The position numbers were made by a program, and so were the translations under genes. From contig NC_092566.1 of NCBI RefSeq assembly GCF_037975245.1, forward strand, positions 15,483,001 through 15,495,000: 12,000 nt of DNA, read 5' to 3'. This DNA comes from Apostichopus japonicus (taxonomy: Eukaryota > Echinodermata > Holothuroidea > Aspidochirotida > Stichopodidae). This document shows positions 8,234 through 12,000 of the stretch, one piece after another. Positions within the stretch are counted from its first letter, which is position 1. Each line of letters starts with the position of its first letter. Under the pieces are notes generated by a model. It made no database searches. It had not been told where the DNA came from and worked only from the letters and a program-made list of their open reading frames with translations.

Positions 8234-8400
8234 GTGACGTGTACAATATTTCAAAGGTGTGGAGAGGGGCCAATCCTAAATTTCTCCGACTGATTTAGTA
8301 AGCTTATTAAACCTTTTTGGGAGAACGAGAGGCAGCTGCATGATTTTATAAAAGACGGGGTGGGGGGGGGGGTGGGGGTTACCTTGGGTGAGTGGAAGCC
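8234..8400. repeat. Candidate G-tract repeat, copy B
   Basis: Bases 8234-8258 match 4272-4296 at 21 of 25 positions. After about 100 bp comes a G-rich block: G4-T-G11-T-G5 at 8357-8378. Shared start followed by a G run suggests the same family as copy A, though the middles do not align by eye. Confidence 0.4.
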
Positions 8401-9491
8401 CGCTCTCATCTACGGGCCGGGGGAGGCATGTATGTGGGTCGTTCCCATAAAATATGAAAAAGTTTTTAATGTATCTGAATTTTGATTTGATTCTCAAAAT
8501 ATAATAATCGAAACATTTTTGTTCCTATCACTATTAATTACATTCAAGAACTTAAGAAGCAAGTAAAAAAAAAAAAACACTTCCCAAATTTCCTACTATT
8601 ACCGCATGATTTAAAATAAACTTGGACTTATGACATACATTGAATAATGGCATTATATATCTTCGCAAAACACCGGAATTGTGATTATCAAAATCCATCG
8701 AACAGGTTTCTTTTATATTCGTCTTCTGCTGACCAAGTTAGATTTGCATACAGCTATAGGCGAAGTTACCCGAATACAGGTAGACCACGATCAAAAAGGG
8801 AAATTCTATCTTGAATTGAAAGCATATAAATCGATCAATAAGACGTAATTAGAAATGCAAACACTGTCGTTATTTCGAACGATATCAAACTTCAATATCA
8901 AACGAGTTGACTCTCCCAATTGCGGAAAACATGTGTCAACTTCGTGATGTGAGTTTGATAAATTCGACACCTTTTGTTTTCTGTCACTACCAAGTTGTCA
9001 AATTTACTTAGCATTTGTTCAAATAGCAAAGGAAAAACGTCAATCTTTTTGTCTGCAGTATAAACGGTTATATGTCAGTAACCTATACTACGTTGCCTAA
9101 CGTGTGTTGGGGCCCATCTATGTGTATCGTAGCACAATTAGTGTAGTGTACAGCCGCATCGAAAGGTTAGGGCCGGAAAAGGCCTTAACTCCTGGATCTA
9201 CTGTAATCAAAAATGTTTAAGGCATGTCTGAAGCGGTTATCATCATTATTTGTTCATGATTGGATGCATGAAGATGATGAAATAACTATGCCGACGGTGT
9301 ACAATTCAGCACGACGATCGCCAATGATACTTGAGGCATTTTATAATTATTTGGTCAAAACAGGAAGATTTAAACAATGAGAGCTATAGTACACGGTTAG
9401 GGAAGTTTTATGCTAAGCTATGACAAACTTATCGCTCAAAATTCAAATGGTCATGGTGCATGGTTATAAATTTGTCATGGTCATCATATTC
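8401..9491. other. AT-rich non-coding stretch, nothing recognised
   Basis: An A13 run lies at 8565-8577. No gene, RNA or structured repeat was found, and frames here are short. Confidence 0.5.
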
Positions 9492-9493
9492 TA

Positions 9494-9510
9494 AAGGCCC
9501 GGTCACACTA
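9494..9510 (+). repeat. Left terminal inverted repeat, perfect outer part
   Basis: AAGGCCCGGTCACACTA, identical to the reverse complement of 9875-9891. Confidence 0.9.
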
Positions 9511-9874
9511 TACCGACTTTTTATCGGAATACTATCCGATTTTCCCGGAGGAATCGAAACAGCCAGTTTTTCGTTCGGGTGTTCTAGCCACAGTGAAAAA
9601 GGACCTGATTTGCTATCTGTTGAGCCACTCCGATGTGGAATAGCCATCTCCTAACTTTTGACATTGACTTCGTTTCCTTTTATCGGATAGCTATCCGATT
9701 TCTCTTCCGATTTTTATCGTATTTCGATGTGACGTCACTTCAGAATGTAGTCCGTTTGTAGATTTGGAGTAGGTATTCGAATATTCCACTGCATTCATTA
9801 CATTCACTACAACAAACCTCGCTCTTCGGCCTAAAATCTGAAAAATCGGACCGTATTCCGATGAAATATCGCTG

Positions 9875-9891
9875 TAGTGTGACCGGGCCTT
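9875..9891 (-). repeat. Right terminal inverted repeat, perfect outer part
   Basis: TAGTGTGACCGGGCCTT, the mirror of 9494-9510. Confidence 0.9.
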
Positions 9892-9893
9892 AA

Positions 9894-10385
9894 GCAATAA
9901 GTTATCATATGGTGAATGCAAAACATATCAAGGGTTTTTTAGCTGTGGTTCATGGTTATCCCCTAAACTTTGGAATGGTAAATATTGCATTTTGTCAGTT
10001 ACCTATAGACCTGTAAAATATCGCCGTATAAACGGGAAAAAAAAAGTTCCGGGATAATTCGCCACAACAATCCAAGTCATTGAAAAAAAATGGGGAAAAA
10101 ACGGAGTATCTTTCCAAGATTTGTATAAATACCTTCCCCCTCGTGTGGCCTCACTGCCATGGATGTCCTTCGAGGCCCTGCAGCAAACACTTCAATCGTT
10201 GCTGCATTTACCCGCAAATACCATCTGTATATACGTGCTCTGAATCTATAAGTTTATGCCAAAACATAGAAACCCTCCATATATCGCTTTAACTTTTGAA
10301 AGACGTCTGGCGTTCAGTTGTTCACATGAGTTTTTAAAGAATATTTTTTCGTTCACTTATTATACAATTAGTATTAGTATTATGG
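9894..10385. other. Non-coding stretch after the MITE
   Basis: The plus-strand frame at 10080-10292 is rich in C and H, but the cysteines form no regular zinc-finger spacing and it has no recognisable relative. Nothing else was seen. Confidence 0.45.
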
Positions 10386-10438
10386 ATTAATGATAACGTT
10401 TAGAACTCGCATCAAGAAGAGCCGACGTTATCATCAAT
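10386..10438. other. Inverted repeat A (14-bp stem, 25-nt loop)
   Basis: Bases 10386-10399 (ATTAATGATAACGT) pair with 10425-10438 at 13 of 14 positions, the inner nine perfectly. It is one of two consecutive stem-loops. Confidence 0.7.
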
Positions 10439-10440
10439 TT

Positions 10441-10483
10441 AGCTTTAAAGGAGCATTTCATACTTTTAGTATCATTTAAAGCT
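10441..10483. other. Inverted repeat B (9-bp stem, 25-nt loop)
   Basis: AGCTTTAAA (10441-10449) pairs perfectly with TTTAAAGCT (10475-10483). The loop is again 25 nt, and the stem starts 2 bp after hairpin A ends. Confidence 0.7.
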
Positions 10484-10890
10484 GAATATCTAAGAAATCG
10501 GAACAGCTGTATATAGAATCATGTATTCATATATTTTCTTTTTCCAAGAATTAAAATTTTGCCCCCAAGCATCCTTGAAGAACAAACCTAATAAAAACGA
10601 CTGCTCGGGCAAAAATGAGTTAGGTGATGTTTTTTTATTTCCTCTTAGCGACTACCAAAAGCCAAAGGCTATCGATTTCTTCAATTTTCTTATGCATCTG
10701 CTTGTCCTTGAAACATTCTGCGTATATGATTTACATTCGGTAAGATATAAATAAGGGCCTCCTGGCTTCATGAAAATGTATTTTCCATTTGTAATCTTCT
10801 TCTTTGAATAAATAATTAAAATTATTGGTGTAAAGAAAGAAAAATAAGTTTTGCGGCGCGTTCAAAGTGTTTCTATATATATAATCGCGC
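10484..10890. other. AT-rich non-coding stretch
   Basis: The plus-strand frame at 10521-10754 shows no recognisable domain. AATAAA words near 10805 are expected in DNA of this composition. No gene is supported. Confidence 0.45.
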
Positions 10891-10968
10891 TACGTCACCT
10901 ACATCACGTCTCGGACGATCTGACGTCACAACGGACAGTGGTGCCCCAAAGCCACCCAGAGTATATAT
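10891..10968. promoter_or_regulatory. CRE-like cluster with a TATA-like word
   Basis: TACGTCA (10891-10897), CACGTC (10905-10910) and a perfect TGACGTCA (10921-10928) lie within 40 bp in a CpG-containing patch, with TATATAT about 35 bp further on at 10962-10968. CREB/ATF family factors recognise TGACGTCA. No open frame of useful length follows, so if this is a promoter its product would be spliced or non-coding. It could equally be chance spacing. Confidence 0.2.
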
Positions 10969-11044
10969 GTATGAACGGCGACTATGGTATGTCTTATTTA
11001 GTCACATTTCACATGCAAAATTTGTATTGAGTGTACAGCAACAT

Positions 11045-11500
11045 GAGTACGGGTACAAATAGATATCCTCTTAGTATGAGTACGAGTACACAAGGCTATA
11101 AAAGCACTAGTACGAGTACTTAATATCTAAACGAGTACTTAATACTTAAACGAGTACTTAATATTTAAAAGAGTGCTTCATATTAAAGGGAGCACTTGAT
11201 ATCAAAGGGAGTACCTAATATCTAAACGAGTACTTAATATCTAAACGAGTACCGGTACTAAATATCTAACGAGTACTAAATATGTAACGAGTACTTAATA
11301 TATAAACGATTACTTAATGTCTAAACGAAAACTTAATGTCTAAACGAGTACTTAATGTCTAAACGAGTACTTAAAGTCTAAACGAGTACTTAATATCCGA
11401 AAAAATACTTAATATCTTAACAATTACTTAATATCAAGATTCCAACAGTCGCTGAGTACGGGTACGGATCCAAATCCATGCTGGTGAGTATACGAGTACA
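11045..11500. repeat. 19-bp minisatellite with matching direct-repeat flanks
   Basis: About 17 tandem units occupy 11112-11438. The commonest form is ACGAGTACTTAATATCTAA (19 bp), and most units differ by one to four bases. One unit (11245-11268) carries an insertion of about 5 bp with GTACCGGTAC, and units at 11187-11225 share an AGGGAG start. The array is bracketed by similar modules: GAGTACGGGTAC then GAGTACGAGTACA, 33 bp apart on the left (11045 and 11078), and GAGTACGGGTAC then GAGTA-TACGAGTACA, 32 bp apart on the right (11454 and 11486). There is no coding potential. Confidence 0.9.
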
Positions 11501-11526
11501 ATCACCTTTTTGTTTCTTGAATACGA

Positions 11527-12000
11527 GCACTAGCACAGATTCACTATACAAGCCTGTCACATTTACCAAATGATTCGTATGAAGTATGATGTAATAACAC
11601 TTACTCAGTGCTCCATTGTTGGTTGAATTACATTATTCCAAACAACGTTGATTATCACGTCTTAAAGCATGCATGAGCTTTTTGAGTTTGGTCATTTTTT
11701 CTTTGGTAATATTTTGTTGTTTACAAACATATCAGTATTTCTTAAAGTTAGATTGTAAATAACCAAACTAAGGCATCCTTCTGCGTTTTTCTTTTGACCA
11801 AATGAATGTAACTGAATGAGTAATGTTTCTTTGATTCAATCCTCAGCATTTCGCCGGCAGGACTTATTTCTTACAGTAGTATGAATCTCATATAACAGCA
11901 AATTCCAAAATTCTGGCAACTCTTACTACCCTAACCACTTGAAATGAAACTTGATAGAAAAAGCAAACTAATAAGTTACTTTGCTATGGGATTTACCATT
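11527..12000. other. AT-rich non-coding stretch, nothing recognised
   Basis: No gene, RNA or repeat is supported. The phrase AAAGCATGCATGAGCTTT near 11664 is a minor palindrome. Confidence 0.5.

Larger units (their letters stand above)
9492..9893. mobile_element. MITE-like non-autonomous DNA transposon
   Basis: The outer 17 bp AAGGCCCGGTCACACTA (9494-9510) is repeated perfectly in inverse at 9875-9891. Extended, 9492-9545 and the reverse complement of 9840-9893 agree at 45 of 54 positions. The roughly 400-bp body has no transposase: the open frames at 9429-9654 and 9691-9921 cross the element ends or merely read through it. Three 18-bp ATCGGA-N6-TCCGAT palindromic cassettes lie at 9523, 9682 and 9845. 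No clear target-site duplication is visible (TTCTA to the left, AAGCA to the right), so the superfamily is undetermined. Movement would require a transposase encoded elsewhere. Confidence 0.85.

Noticed and set aside
10080-10292. Cysteine/histidine-rich frame as a zinc-finger exon
   Set aside because: The C and H residues are irregularly spaced and fit no C2H2 or similar pattern.
11112-11438. CRISPR-like array
   Set aside because: Units are directly adjacent with no unique spacers and vary between copies; this is a eukaryotic minisatellite.
1-12000. A new multi-gene or defence-type system
   Set aside because: There are no credible coding genes in the window on either strand, so no such system can be supported.

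Overview
The window looks like AT-rich, non-coding nuclear DNA from an animal. The best guess is a marine invertebrate deuterostome, with an echinoderm such as a sea cucumber most likely. This rests on the absence of dense ORFs, a tRNA-derived SINE with a microsatellite tail, a short inverted-repeat element, a degenerate minisatellite, (TA)n, (GT)n and (AAAAC)n runs, and many G/C homopolymers. The organism call is inference from style and remembered repeat motifs, not from a marker gene. No stretch reads as a convincing protein-coding exon: the longest open frames are about 100 codons, match no family I recognise, and often run through repeats.

Layout. Bases 1-300 hold a C/G-rich fold-back sequence that looks repeat-derived. 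Bases 892-1024 are a patch packed with ATCGG/CCGAT motifs. Between 1025 and 3240 I see only AT-rich DNA, two opposed copies of a GAGGGCGCTC motif (1508 and 1907) and a T-tract/G-tract junction. Bases 3240-3640 look like a dispersed repeat carrying four nuclear-receptor-type half-sites (3485-3517) and a tight hairpin. Bases 4272-4523 and 8234-8400 begin with a shared 25-bp sequence followed by long G tracts, so they are probably two relics of one repeat family. Bases 6222-6412 contain a tRNA-derived SINE: a near-complete tRNA cloverleaf, a short body and a (TA)21 tail, with a second, opposite-strand B-box just upstream. Bases 7750-8060 are further repeat-like fragments. Bases 9492-9893 form the clearest mobile element, a roughly 400-bp non-autonomous DNA transposon with 54-bp terminal inverted repeats and three evenly spaced palindromic cassettes. 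Two back-to-back hairpins lie at 10386-10483, a small cluster of CRE-like sites at 10891-10928, and a 17-unit 19-bp minisatellite with matching flanks at 11045-11500.

There are no genes here whose products could work together. The window reads as intergenic or intronic DNA shaped by successive repeat insertions. I found no sign of a new multi-gene system. The most informative items are the three-cassette inverted-repeat element, the hormone-receptor-like half-site array, the SINE with its opposed B-box, and the unusual number of long G/C homopolymers.
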